DNA of 64,000 nt from positions 4,237,865-4,301,864 of the forward strand of contig OY718806.1 in NCBI GenBank assembly GCA_963070105.1, given 5' to 3'. The position numbers were made by a program, and so were the translations under genes. The stretch is from Litomosoides sigmodontis. Lineage: Eukaryota; Nematoda; Chromadorea; Rhabditida; Onchocercidae. Positions 11,085-24,519 of this stretch are shown here, one piece after another; the first letter of the stretch is position 1, and the number at the start of each line of letters is the position of its first letter. The notes beneath the pieces were generated by a model. It saw nothing but the letters and a program-made list of their open reading frames with translations. It searched no databases and was not told the origin of the DNA.

Positions 11085-14000
11085 TGTGTTTGTGTGTGTG
11101 GTAATGGGAGAATTGCAATTTTAATAATCGGTAAAATTAGTTTTGTGTGTTGAGAAATTGCAGTCGTTTTAATTGGCTGAAGACAAAGTGTAGTGAGATT
11201 TTCAGGAATTTCTTGGGGATTAAAATATTTCATTAATTCATCCGTTTTTCTCACTTATTCATGCTCCCCATTCACTCATCCCCTCGGCAAGAAAATGGAT
11301 GCAGCCGTATTTTAATGAATCTAAGTTTTAGTAGTTTTCCATTTTCCATTCACATGTCAATCGCCTTTGCGCTTGTTTTTCACTTCTCTAATTAAGCTCT
11401 CCTTACTTTCCTAAGTGAAAGATGCTAGATTTTTTGAATCAAATATTATGAGCAATCATCATCTCATCACCACATCAACTTTCAGTGTTCGAAGTTAAGG
11501 AAGCAGTTATGTGCTAGAAATCTCCTTCACCTTCCTTTCTCGCCAGAAAATAGCTCGACGAAAATATTTTATTGTTCTCAAGGAGTTTCCCTCACAAATA
11601 ACGTGGAAAATTTGATGGAAAAGTCACCTTTGTCTGGCATCAGAGGAAGGAGTATTCGGTTCTTGAAAAAAATGAAATGGATTTATGTTTTCAACACATA
11701 CATGTGTGTGTGTGTGCGTGTGTGGCATTGCGTGTGTCTTAGTTGGTTACTATTGAACTTTTAGAAGGCAAATGTGGTAAACGGCTTTAGCGAATCTCGA
11801 ATATCTATCTCATGGGAGAACAATTCAACTGCAAGCGATCAATTCTGGCGATTTTCTAATTCCACTCGCAGCGATAAAAACAGCAGCAGCAGCAGTGGCG
11901 GCAGCTAGAAAATACCATCGTGGGATGCATGAATTGGATGAGTTTGCTTGCCAGTTATAAAAACAGCAGTAGCTGCTGCTGCAGCTACTGCACTTCTGGC
12001 AGATACCAACAACATCATGTCATGCATGCATGCATGTGTAGATGGATGGATGGATCGAGGATAATTTTGGGAGATGCGCAAATTTTGAAAGGGCCTAGCA
12101 ACATGCATAACTGAAACATAATTAACCGATACTTCCATCATCCGTCGTTTGTTCCTTTTTCCATCTCATCCGCACTCCGACGTTTTTCCCTCTTTTCCGC
12201 TGCAAACAAACAAGGATTTTCATTGCTTTTTAAGTTTGCATATTTCACGTGATTTTGAAATCATTACAATCCTCCGATGCAATCAACATCATCAGCAACG
12301 GCAGCAAATAGCAATGACATTTTCCAGGCACACTAGAATTTTACTTACATTCCAAGTGCAACAAAGAACATAGACTGGCAAGGCGAAAAACTAATAAAGC
12401 TAGTTCCATGTTTGAAAATCAACTTTAGTGACCGTTGCTAATGAGCTTAAAACTTCTACGGTAAGCATCATTCCCTTGCGAGATCTTTTAAACTGGTGAT
12501 TGGAGAGAAAGAAGTGAATAACATGACGTGTAAAGCAAATCTGTTGATTACTTTAAAGCCTCCCACCGGTAGATTTAATGTTTACAATTCCTTCGCCATC
12601 AGTCTGTTCAGTTAAACTTGGGAAAAAGAAGTTAAACATTTTTTTAGGAGTGGACATCGTTGGTTAGAGATATATGTTTTTTTTGCCTGTTATGTTATGA
12701 ACAAATTGCTTTAGAATTTGACAAACTTCAAAACCATTTTTGTTCTTCAACAAAATAACAGCATTAGGAAATGTTGATAAGGAAGAATATAAGGGAAGAT
12801 TTCGAGATCATTCGGTGTTCCAGAGATATGATTATTTAAATAGCGGTACAATAGAACATATAAATTAATTTGGCAAAAAAAGTGGTACTGATGCAAATAT
12901 TTGTGTTAAAAATATATTTCGGGCAAAAAAACCTTTCTGTTAAACAGAATGAAGGAATGTTGATAAATCTAATTTAAGTAGAAAAAACAAGCGAAGACTT
13001 ATTTTAGGCATATTAATAAATTGAAAACACTTTAATTAATGAAAATCAATTGCATGAAATAAAGAATAATGCAAAGATAAAATTTATGACGGTTATTTAG
13101 CTGCCGCTGATTTCACTTTTTAATTTCAACGCGTCTTACAAAAAACTATTTTTATTTTGGAAAATAGTGTGGATGAGAAGAGCACTTGTTATCACTTGCT
13201 TTTAAAAAAAAATAGATGAGATAGTCATATTCAAAACAAAGATTTTATTCGCTAAATGAGAATCATACATGCTCTGTTAATAACATGGAAAAAACTAGGA
13301 CGACCATGTAACAGGAAACTGTTTACGGCTAAAATTAACACTTTTTTTAAGACATATTTGATCGTCAATAACCCCAAAGCACGACATCGACTAAAAACTT
13401 TCCCATTTAAGACATGAAACGAAGGATCGAATGAGCTACAAAAAAAATGACAATGGAAGCAAAAATTGGATTAGTATTAGACTGAAGTGACTTACCGGTT
13501 TGGCATCGTTTTCGAATTTTTTGCCAATTACCAACGTCAGAATGAATTAATTTTTAAGAAATTCGTTGTAAAAAAACTATTTAACATTTGGGACCAAAAT
13601 TCAAGTCGAACAGTGATACGACAGTGCCGCTTCTACGATATTACCAGCTTTCGCTATCACAGCAGTCTTTCTTCTCAGCAAGTGTCATTATTTGCATCTA
13701 AAGAATTCTTTTTGCAGCAACTTGGGTTGGTGGCGCTTATATTAATGGTACCGCAGAAGCCTTGTACAATGGTGGTCTTCTAGGATGTCAAGCGCCATTC
13801 GGTTATGCCTTATCGTTAATCATTGGCGGCATACTTTTTGCAAAGAAGATGCGTAATGAAGGTTATATCACAATGCTAGATCCATTTCAGGTATCGTTTA
13901 GGATTTGTGGGTGAACTTCTTGCAAATTGTTATTGGTTGAAAAAACGATTAGAGAATTCTTTCCTACAAGAAAAATTCTAAACTTATGAATTTAAGCCAT

Positions 14001-16956
14001 TTACATCTTGACGACTATTGTTAGGCAAAACTTGTTAAGTGCTCATCATCAAAATCTCTTTAATCAAATCACGGATAAACAGCATTCTCATCAAAATTTT
14101 CCGTATTTAATTTCTATTCTTACAGTTGAAATATGGTCAAAGAGTTGGTGGTCTTTTGTTTATCCCTGCTCTCTTCGGCGAAGTTTTCTGGACAGCTGCA
14201 ATTTTGTCAGCTCTTGGTTGGTTTACAAATTTTGATGAAATCATTAAGTTCAACTGTGTGTTTCTGAAAACAGCTTCACCTTGTATACCAGAGAAGGGAA
14301 TACTGAAAATGGCTTTCTTATAAGTTTTATCTTAGGAGCAACATTATCAGTGATTCTGGCTATTGATATGACACTATCAGTAATAATATCAGCAGTAATA
14401 GCTGTATTTTATACGTTCACTGGTGGTCTGTACGCTGTTGCATACACGGACGTTGTACAACTATTTTGCATATTCGTCGGTTTGGTTCGTTGCAGAATAT
14501 CTGAATTATAATTCTTAAAATTGATTTCACTAGTAGATATGATACCTTCCATTGATGAATTTTATAAAAGCAGTAGCTAGTGATAATCGAACGATCGGAA
14601 TCATCAGCACCTAAACTAACTAATTCTATAACAAATTTCTGATGTTTAGTACTTTCTCAATTAGAGGCTAAAGAGCAAACTTGTTTAAAATAATTCCACC
14701 GAACGTTGAGATTGTGTGACAATGCTCTGGCATTTACAGTGGGTTTGTGTGCCAGCATCATTGTTGCAAGATAAGACAAAGGACATATCAAGGAACGCAG
14801 AGGACTGGATTGGTACCATTGGTGGTTTTAAGGAGACAACACTTTGGATAGATTGCATGCTGCTACTAATTTTTGGTGGTATCCCCTGGCAGGTTGCTTT
14901 CGATCATGAGCTGGCAATATACTTTAACTTCTAAGTTTCGAAACAGCATCAAGTGTTATTTGATCTAAAAATTTGAACTAAACATTGTGTTGGTTTCAGT
15001 TCTGATTATTTCTTATTAATAATCAGTAATCTATGAATACGATTTTTCCAAATCAAGTCTTCCCTATTCCGTTCATATTAAATAAACAAGCAACAGAACC
15101 CATACAATTTAAAGGTGTATTTTCAACGAGTACTGTCATCGAAATCATCGTCAGGTGCACAGAACTTATCATTTATAGCTGGTGTCGGTTGTATTTTGAT
15201 GGCTATACCACCTGCTTTAATCGGTGCCATTGCTCGAAATACTGGTCAGTACGTAACTCATTTACATCATTACAATCAGCTTACAGTCAGATACGAGAGA
15301 TAACCGTAGGCCAATTTTCGAAAAAGACGACTTCCAATCTTCCCGTTCCTCCCAGCCAAGAAATTGCTTTTGCTTCAGGTTACTTCGCTTCTGCCCAGGA
15401 AGTTGTAAGAACTGTGTAATTTGAAACAATAAGCTTATAGATTGGAGGTTGACCAATTACGATCCATGGAAGAACGGCACAAAAAGCGAATCAATTCCTG
15501 CTGATCAGACAAACATGGTTGTACCGCTTGTTTTTCAATACCTAACCCCCAAATGGGTTGCATTCATTGGCAAGTTTAATATTAAATTTAACCTTCAGGC
15601 TAATACGTTAAGATTGAATTCCATAAAAATTTCATTTTTTGTTTATTCAGTTAAGATTGGCAGACTAATTTCAGGACTTGGTGCAGTATCAGCTGCAGTA
15701 ATGTCATCCGCCGATTCATCGGTGCTTTCAGCAGCATCCATGTTTGCGCACAATATATGGAAGTTAGCTATCCGGCCAAATGTAGGCTTTTTATTTTATC
15801 GCATTATGGAAGTGCAACCAACCACTCAAAGAACTTTTTTCTAGGCTCATGAAGAAGAAGTGATCCGTGTGATGCGCATTGCAATTATTGCAGTTGGATT
15901 TTGTGCAACCTTAATGGCACTCACAATAAATAGTATTTATGGATTATGGTACCTGTGTGCAGATCTTGTCTACGTTATACTTTTTCCGCAACTCGTTTGT
16001 GTTGTATATTTCAAACATTCCAATACTTACGGATCTGTCACTGGTTATATCGGTAGGTTTCGCCTGCTTCTGTAGCTTTGTTGGAATGATAACGGAAAGA
16101 AACATGCTTAATTATAACCTCTTGAACTCCTTATCTAACAATTTCTCGAAATTAATTATGTAATATTAAGCTAGAAGTTAAGCAAAACCAATGTATTTTA
16201 CATTCTGTGTAAATTACGGAAAATTCCAACGCGTTTGAGGTACATTTAAAGAATTTTTTATTTGCAGTGGGATTACTGCTAAGGCTGTCTGGAGGTGAGC
16301 CACTTCTTTCCTTTCCCGCATTTATCCATTATCCTATGTACGAAGAAGTGACCAAGGAAGATGGCACGATATTAGGAACTCAGTTCTTCCCGTTTCGAAC
16401 AATGGCCATGTTGGGCTCATTCATCGCTTGCATCGGCACTTCTTATCTTTCCGAATACTTATTTGCAAATGGTTAGTTAGTTTCATTTTTGCAAAAAATC
16501 CGTATTATTTTCTCCACATAATCCAGCATCAAAACTGTTTGAAAATCTGTTATGGCGTGGTTCAAAACTGTTTAATATCCATCCAGAATCACCCTCAGAA
16601 ATGTCTTCTTAACAGTCTTAATTTTTAAATCCGAAAATTTACACCTTACAGTTGTTACAAATCAACGGCTTACATATTTGACTTTGCTAACTGCTGAAAT
16701 TTTAGGAATATTACCAATTGGAATGGACTTCTTAAAGTGCATCGTTAATATACCATCAGAACGTATTGCGTTGCATTCAGATGTCAGTTTTAACGTAAGC
16801 AGTGAGACACTAAATGCACAAAAGTCAAAAGATTCAAGTGACACTTCCACCAGAAGAAACTTTTTGAAACCGCTTGATGCGTTGACGATCACAGAGTTAA
16901 GTACGCTGCAACCATCAAATAACAAAGATTACCTAACCCTAAGTAAAGGTACATAA
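10043..16956 (+). CDS. cho-1: High-affinity sodium-coupled choline transporter (SLC5A7/CHO-1)
   Basis: Eleven exons: 10043-10226, 13718-13890, 14126-14216, 14336-14484, 14740-14892, 15115-15244, 15441-15569, 15675-15781, 15845-16052, 16268-16471, 16706-16956; 592 residues (human CHT1 is 580). It imports choline with sodium into cholinergic terminals for acetylcholine synthesis. The chain matches CHT1 along its length: an N-terminal helix ending in [96 protein letters not shown] and [13 protein letters not shown]. Multiple hydrophobic helices are evident. The C-terminal tail (after FANG) is hydrophilic and diverged, as usual. Intron 7 (15570-15674) starts GCAAGT, is 105 bases long and stop-free in frame. 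Intron 1 is 3.5 kb. The acceptor before VYFQRV (15114) lacks a pyrimidine tract. Confidence 0.96.
11052..11101. repeat. (TG)n microsatellite
   Basis: About 25 TG units with two T-rich interruptions, inside intron 1 of cho-1. Confidence 0.95.
11966..11991. repeat. Perfect inverted repeat in a CAG/CTG-rich segment
   Basis: Eleven-base arms GCAGTAGCTGC (11966-11976) and GCAGCTACTGC (11981-11991) flank the loop TGCT. A related CAG run without the palindrome lies about 85 bases upstream. This is intronic and probably a product of CAG repeat turnover. Confidence 0.8.
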
Positions 16957-19106
16957 GACTGTCAATGTGGAACACCTAAGCCACTCGCCATCATTCGACA
17001 ATCCTCGAGTGAAATATATCAACTCCCCGGTCAATACCGATCACATAGGACAGACGTCTCCAACTTAATCAACTGGAAATATCAGATTTGTAGGGAGATA
17101 CCAACCCAAATTTATTTCGTAGCTATCACCGAATACTCATTCTAAAATTCTATTTCCAGTTAGCTCGAATCCAGAAATCATGCAAAAGCATCTGTTAAAA
17201 ATGCTGTGATGCACTGATATATTTGCCTGGGTGAGAATTTATCAGTCCCTCAGCTCCATCTCAGTAGTTTACTTCCTACTAGCGTTACTTAAAATAACTA
17301 AGCTTGTTTTACAATGTAACTAAAGTGATTGAGAAACTAGAAGTTTGTAAAATGACAAAAAGTTCATGAGGCAGTGACTTTATCACAATACTACTTTGCT
17401 CTTATTGTGTCGCGTAAATCATCATTAAATGCCTTCTTCACTGTCTAATTGCTACAAAAAACACTGCGGTTTATTTTGGATCCACAACCTCAATGAAACA
17501 GAAAAAAAACGGACATAATCACAAAATATTCGGTTTCTAGATAAATATGTACCCCTTTAGCTGACAATAAATAAGGCACTACAACGTAACATTCCTAACA
17601 ATATGGATTGATAAATTAACTGATTCTCTGACAGTAACGAAGACGTAGCTGAGAACGTGCTAGTTACAAAGTTATGTCTACGAGAGCATGAGATATAGCA
17701 AGAAAGCCAAATCTGAAAAGTTTCTAATTTTTAATGTATTTTACATTCATATTAAATTAAATTAAAATTTAGAGATTCATTTTTAAACAACTGGAATGTT
17801 GACCAACTTCTACTCACCCACTAAAAACTTGCTATGTTTTATCCTTGCACGTTCCACACATCATTTTTCATTATCAACTTTTCCGTAACAGCCACTAATC
17901 ACTCTGTACTTTTTTGTCTACTCATAAAGACGAATATGAGACACATTCCCCTAAAATAAGCTTGATCAACTGAGGTCTAACTCATGAAATATAATTTAAA
18001 AGAATGTAAATCAGTTAATCACACCCAACTTTCAGAATGTCTTAATTCTAATTTCTAGACCTAGACGGCAGCAGAGAGTAGTGCGAACAGAAAATAAGAA
18101 AACAAGAACACCACTATTAATGATGTATATATTTACAGAGAATATGAGCAAATGAATAATACCTGAAAACAAGTTCCGGAACCATTAAATTCCACGAATT
18201 CAGGAAAACAACATGCGTTCATACGTCACAATAGTGCAAGACATTGCTCAAAATTTTCTCGAATAAAATTTAAAGTTACCACTTCCATAAAGTAACTAAT
18301 CGGAGGGAAATATAAAAAAGTGAGCCATACAGACCTCAAATTCATTAAACTGGATGATGAAACTGATAACAATTCTTAAGCACATACCACATTTAATAAG
18401 GGCATCGGATTAGTGGCAGAGGGCGCTTAGCCTTTCCAAATTATTTTCCCTTTTGAAACCCATATCTCGATACCATAAGCCTAATGAGATCTGTCCTTAT
18501 GATATTATCAAAGACAAAAACAAGAGCAAACACTCCGACGATTATACGAAAATTAACCTGAAGAACTATTTGAACAATCATTTAATTCATTTCTTATGAG
18601 AAAAGGAAATCCAGTATGGACAAAACTTCTCGTGGAACAAATATTTGTAATAATCTCGAACGAAAAGAAAAAAAGAAAAATTAAGCTCTCTGTAGAAAAA
18701 CAAAGGAAAAGAAGGCAAGAAGCACTAACCTTTATATGCTTTCGTCAAAAAGTAGGGAAGTGAATAAAATCAAATTACACAGACTCTAAAAAATTATGGT
18801 TTCGTCAAATCACACAACTATTACATAATACCACTATTTGAGTGTGAAACGTATGATTCACAGTTATGCTAAGGCCCTCGAAAAAACCTTTTCACGGTAA
18901 ACCTTCTCATTATCTTAACACTATTCCTAAAATACTTTCAAACGTAAATTACAATTAGCAAAACGATTTTACAATAATGAAATAAAAGAGCGCGGAAAAA
19001 TATCACTGGTCAAAATTTTTTTTGGAACTATATCAACGGAAGTGAGGAATACAACGTCAGTACATTCTAGACAATTACTTTACACATTAACCTGAGGTTA
19101 GAACAT
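16957..19106. other. Intergenic between convergent cho-1 and dnj-14
   Basis: This holds the 3' ends of two convergent genes. AATAAA at 17566-17571 could be a cho-1 poly(A) signal, giving a long 3' UTR. No exon is seen on either strand over about 2.1 kb. Confidence 0.45.
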
Positions 19107-20578
19107 TCAATTATCGGGATCGGCTTCACCATTTACACGACTAATTGGATATATTACAGGATTATCACGCAACTTTTCGTTTGAACCTTCAGCATTTTCT
19201 AAGCTTCCATCGCCTTTTGTCTGAAAAAAAAAACGCAGGCTTAATGCGAAGGAGCAACAAAAACACAAAAAGAAATATATGGAATCAAATATGAGCAAGG
19301 AAATTTAACATGAAATGCAGGTAAATTACACTTTTCGGCAACATATTCGATTCTTCTGGTTGATCAACCACCACTGATGTTCTTCTATTTGGTTCCTGTT
19401 CTGCATCACTTTCTTCGACATCCCTTTCCTAAATGACTAGAATCGGTTCAGTACTAGTTCGAATATATTCTTAACACAATCCATACGACGTCAGTATAGG
19501 AACAACAGCAAACCTCATCAAATTTTCTTGGTTTATATTTGCCACAGCAGAAATTGCAACAACAATTGCAACAAAACATGCAGCCACAACAAAAAAAGAA
19601 ACAGCAACATGTCGAAAGCCCGCAGATGATGAATATCCACTGCAAAAGGCACAACATCATTATTTGACATGAAAAATTCCACGCATTTGTTTATATTTTT
19701 TCTTCAAACTTTCTCTTTTTTAGCTTTCTAACTATCAGAAAAATGTTGTAATTGTTGGTATGGAACAAACTTTCTCACGTTGCTAATATACAAGCAAACA
19801 ATCAAATAAAAGCATGTAAAAATATTTTGCTCATTGGAAAATGAACACTGATAATTATGAACGTCTCACTCCTTCGTTCATAGATTAATTTTTCTTTGGA
19901 ATAAGTCCAACCAACCTTAAACCAGGGCTTGAAAGCTAAGCCGATCACAGTACCGTCATCACCAAACTGTTCCATCAACTTTAGACCCATGTCTCCATAT
20001 TCATCATATACTTTACGCCTTGTTGGTACCGAAAGCACGGCATGCGCGTGATTGATTTCTTTAAACTGTAACGAAAATTAATCGTAATTTTCGAATACAT
20101 GTAATTTGTAGCAAAAACATGAGTTTTTCTGCTGTATTTTAACAGCCATCTGTAAATATTGCATAGAATTAAACTCTAAACGGCTGAATGTGCCATCTAT
20201 CCTCTTATAAGTGAAATCGGATTACAATGGTTAAAACCAACGCGCTCAGTTTTTTCTGGATCATTCTCCAAATTTTTGTCAGGATGGTACTTCAAAGCTA
20301 GCTTCCTGTAAGCGCGTTTGATATCATCATCCGATGCATCCTTTGTAATACCCAACGTTTCATACAAGCTAGGCCCTTTCGCCCTAGAATCAATATGATC
20401 AACATGCACATACATATCTCTCTCTCTCTCTCTCTCTTTCTCTCCCTATATACACAGAGAGAGAGAGAGGAGTTCCACAATGAATTTAATCACAGAAAAG
20501 TTCAACATACTTCCCCTGTTTTGAATTGGGACCTTCGCCTTGTTGCAAACCAGAATCGCCCAAGTCGGATGATGCCAT
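19107..20578 (-). CDS. dnj-14: Cysteine string protein (DNAJC5-type J protein)
   Basis: Six exons on the minus strand: 20578-20511, 20383-20242, 20065-19916, 19639-19514, 19428-19330, 19220-19107; 232 residues. It is a synaptic-vesicle co-chaperone that recruits Hsc70 to protect SNARE proteins. A J domain at residues about 28-93 carries the catalytic HPD at 56-58. The linker [10 protein letters not shown]...KPWFKWIF is typical. Next comes the cysteine string, residues 126-152, with 14 cysteines in CCC, CC and C groups for palmitoylation and membrane attachment. The tail is acidic and hydrophilic. All introns keep phase. The start ATG is preceded directly by GTCGTAG, suitable for spliced-leader addition. 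Intron 1 holds a long CT/AG tract. Confidence 0.96.
20417..20470. repeat. (CT)n followed by (AG)n, self-complementary
   Basis: On the plus strand a CT run (20417-20445) is followed after a short TATATACAC spacer by an AG run to about 20470. The two runs can pair into a long hairpin. It lies in the 126-base intron 1 of dnj-14, so it occupies nearly half of that intron. Confidence 0.9.
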
Positions 20579-23500
20579 CTACGACATAAATACCATAAAT
20601 AATCACGTCATTTACATTATTTGCACATAAAGAGCGAACACACGTGAACTAATGCCTTCTTGTACTATCCTGAATCGTTTAATCTACGCTCTAATAAAAC
20701 AGTTATTTGAATAAAGTTAACAAGTACACTAGTAATACAAAACACTGAGAACTTGACCGACAAGTGCGTTAGAGCTAAACAATAACGTCGTGAACTTCCC
20801 TCGTCAGACGTACGCATCGATACCGCTCGTTAAGCTACCACGAAAATGCGATATCACAAAACAGATGAAAGCATGGGGAGAAACCACTTCCCTCTCAATC
20901 ACCTTTTAATTCACAAAAAAATGCGGCTTTGTTGCGTTGAAACACCGTTGCAATGACAGTTATTAGAACGTATATATATATATGTGTATGCGTGCGTGTG
21001 AGTGTGTGTGTGTGATGTGTGTGTGCGTGTGCGTGCATTTGCGTGTGCGTCTGCGTGCATGCGTATATGCTCGTGCGCGTGTGCATGTGTTTGTGTGCGT
21101 GTGCATATGCTTGTGTGCGTGTGTGTGCATGTGCATGTTCATGTGTTCCTGTGCGTATATGTACATGTGCGTCTGTGCGTGTGCGTGTGCGTGTGTGAGT
21201 ATATACATGTACAGTTGTTCTATGCAGTTTTCTTTCCTCTTTGATGTAAGCTTAATAACACTTTGACCCAACTAAAGAAGTGATTTTTTTATTTCCGTGA
21301 GACTTAAATTTCGAAAAATTTAGCAAAAATGTAGTGAAAATCCGCATGAATATTTGAGTATAAAGTAATAGGAGCATAAAAGCGCTGATGAAGTGAAATC
21401 GCCAGTGGTTAAAACCGGTTTCTTCCTTTGATGAAATGAAAAGAGCTTTTTTCTAAATTGGTAAAGTTTTTTAAGATGATTTCGACGAAACTTAAATATT
21501 TTACATTTCACTTACATTCCAGAACAAGGAAAATGGGATTTAAATTTCCCTTTCTTTAATTTTTTCTATCCCGAGCTTTATTAGTTTGCTTAATTTTCAC
21601 TAAGTTTTAATTGACTGGAATATCCAATTTGGATATTTTACTTTTTACTAAGCTGATGACTTCATAGATGAGATCATATTGCTGTTAGTTGGATATTTCA
21701 AGATAAAGTATGCTTGCACAACAAAATACGGCCTGATTGTGTTAAACACATGAAATCTTGCCAGCAATATCAGGTTGATCACATCTTTCATTTAATCTGC
21801 TTAATGCTTAAAGCCAGTCGATTCTAGGACATTTCTATTGATGCTACCTAGCTGTTAGCAATTTCCCGTTAGGAAAGACGTTCAGGTAAACAGTCGTCCG
21901 TTAACATTAGAAAGCGAACAAGCATTATCAGGAGAGAGCGGCATCAAACAGTTTAGAGCCCGCAGAGAATCGGCCCTATTTTTTAAAGAAATGAAAAAAG
22001 AATAGTGAATATGTACTTTCGCTTCATTCGCTTCTCTTTGTTCGCAATTTTTGAGATTTGGAAATAGTAGTGAATTGATAAAAAACAACCGCGGCTTGCT
22101 GAAGGTGAACGCACTGATCAGGATTCATTTGTGGTAACTAATCATTGCGAAAGGTAAAAAGAAACTCACTATTGTGGAGGAAACAAAGTTGAGTGAGAAG
22201 TGAATTTTCTTTGAAATATGGCCAGAATGTTCGGCAATTATCGTAAATTGATTTATAGCAATTTAAAAATCAGTTTATTTTAATAATCCTTAACGATAAG
22301 ATTTCCGAAGGAAGGATGGGAATGATTGTTGAGGAAGAAGACTTAATTACCTAACATACCGCAAGGTCAAATTGATATTTAACAATCAGTTGATAGAGTG
22401 ATACGACATCATCTGTCGACTAACGTAATTTATTTCAATTCTCAGGACGGTATGAGAAAAACTGACACTGAAAGATGAAAGATATGTGCAGCCTAGAAAT
22501 GGGGCCTAAATAAGCGATTACTTTAATGAGCTCATATAATTTTTCTTGCTGAAATTAGTAAGAGAATGAAAGAAAGTGATAGAGGGAGAGAGAGAGGGAG
22601 AAGATAAACATTCGCTCGAAAGTTAGGAATAAGAACGCTTTTGTGTGAAAAGAATTCCCCATTTCATTCTTTAACTTTTGCTTAAAGTCTCTTCACGTTT
22701 AGGGAGCGGTGATGCAATGTACAACATTGCAATGCGCTTTTTATTGGTGCGCATATATGCATGCACTTGCGGTGGTGGACGCTTAAAGCGTGGCGGTGCA
22801 CATCCACACCTTTCGCTCAAAAACAACTCGGTTTCGTCAACTTCAACTTATTATTTCTCAAATCGATGATCGTTCATCATAACTTCGTCATTGTTCTGCT
22901 CACAATTCTACCACATTTTTCGAAATATTCATAATTTTGAGCATTTCATACGGATAATTAGCAAATTATATATCTCCATATTTTCACTGTTTTCAAACAG
23001 CTGCTTAGATTTACCTGAAAAGACATGGCTAGAATTATTGAATTCGGTTTTGTTATTCCTTTTGAAGATGGAAGAAACGTTAGGAGAAATGATGGATAGA
23101 ACTAGTAAAATCATTTGAAATTGGTTGGTTTAAAACGATTATTTTTGAAAATGGCATGAATCCATTGGAATATTCTTTTAAACAAAAACTATTATTCACA
23201 TCTTAACAGAGCAAAGGGATATCAACGGTCAACCTTAAGCAAAAATTATTGAAGGATTTCCATTGCCTTCCTTTCCTTCCTCATTTCAAGAATATCATAC
23301 GAAGATCCTGTTCGTTTGACCATCCCGCTTTCACATTCTAGTTTTCACGTGATGGAGAATGTCTTACTGCGTGTTGTCTCCCCTCTCGCTTACCGTCATT
23401 ATTTTTCCTTCCATCCTTTTCCCCTTCTCATTTCTCGATCCGGGAAATTAAGTCATCTTTGGTGGAAGTGATTTAAAACTATCTGAGAAAAATATTTTTT

Positions 23501-24519
23501 TTAACCTTGTAATTTGCATGTATTTTATACGAAATTTAGTTTACTTTTGAACGATGCGGAATGTGCAGCGCCAAAGAAGCGGTCAAATATGGCATGTCAC
23601 ATATTCGTAATAAACCATTCAGCGAAGTTACTACATATAACAGTCAACAAAAACTTGGTCTAATCTACACCACAAGTGTACTAACGTAAGTGAATAAACA
23701 GCTGACACTGGGGCCATGATGATCTGTGCCCAGTGAGAAGATGCAGTTGTACTACTACACTAAATGCACAAGAAGTTTGAGGCTCTGACAATTAAGATGT
23801 GCAGCAGCAAGATCCCGTGTGTAATTTGTGTATTGATGTAATTAGCAAATTCAGTGTGTTTCGGAAACATAATTATTTTCTGTTTCATTTAGCGTTTGAT
23901 GAGTAGTCCTACGGAAATGTTGAGAATCAGAATTTCTTTTTAACTTTTGAACGCTAATGATTATACAAAATAAGGCATTTCGTCATCATCATCTTCACTT
24001 TCCTCTTCCCCTTTTCGTCTTCGATTCAGCACTGTTCTTTAAAAACACGTTTTTATACGTGCTCTTTTCCAGAATTGATCTTTCAGTTATTCTCGTCATG
24101 ATTATCCTATCCCAAATCGCCACCTCGTCTTTCTAAACACATACCAATGAATACAAGCACTTAGTTATTTCAGACGTACAAACTCCTGTCCTATCAAAAT
24201 TGACTGTTCTCGGTGGATAGTAGTTAATTTCATTAAAAATTCTGCAAAGGCTATTTATGATGAAGAAGACATTAATGTTGTTAGGCTTAGCACGTTCAGT
24301 TCATTTTCTGTTTTTTTGTGTTCCATAATTGTTTATAATTTAGTGGATATTAGCTGGAGTTCAGAGGTCAAGAAACAGAAATGATGTAACATCAAAGCTG
24401 TGTAACCTTTAAATTTAATCCTCCTAATTCTTTGTCTGCAATTCATAAATGCAACAAAATTCATGGGTCAGTGATTAGTATCGAACACACTCCGAACTAT
24501 TCACTCCACAACATTTCAG
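20579..24519. other. Intergenic between divergent dnj-14 and sup-18
   Basis: About 3.9 kb with no supported exon. The dnj-14 promoter must lie in its left part. It contains a short TA run and a long TG/CG tract (listed separately), a GA-rich stretch near 22580-22605 and pyrimidine-rich DNA at 23260-23450. Confidence 0.45.
20970..21206. repeat. Compound TA / TG-CG (potential Z-DNA) tract
   Basis: A TA run at about 20970-20983 is followed by some 220 bases of alternating purine-pyrimidine made of TG, CG and CATG units. Alternating TG/CG over this length can adopt left-handed DNA. It lies about 400 bases upstream of the dnj-14 start. Open reading frames through it on both strands are artefacts of the repeat. 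Confidence 0.9.

Larger units (their letters stand above)
10227..13717 (+). other. Large first intron of cho-1
   Basis: A 3.49 kb intron of phase 1, with a GTAAAT donor and TTTGCAG acceptor. It contains a (TG)n tract at 11052-11101, another at 11703-11730, CAG-rich segments at 11881-11908, a perfect 11-bp hairpin at 11966-11991 and a CATG run near 12018-12036. No nested gene is supported. Size and position make it a candidate for regulatory elements, but nothing specific is recognised. Confidence 0.6.

Noticed and set aside
15449..15844. Continuous 131-codon frame through cho-1 exons 7 and 8
   Set aside because: As a single exon it would insert 35 residues in a conserved region. Treated instead as two exons around a stop-free GC-AG intron, with retention noted as a possibility.
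20963..21271. Open frames of 80-102 codons on both strands rich in His/Thr or Cys/Val
   Set aside because: They are translations of the TG/CG alternating tract and occur in several frames at once.
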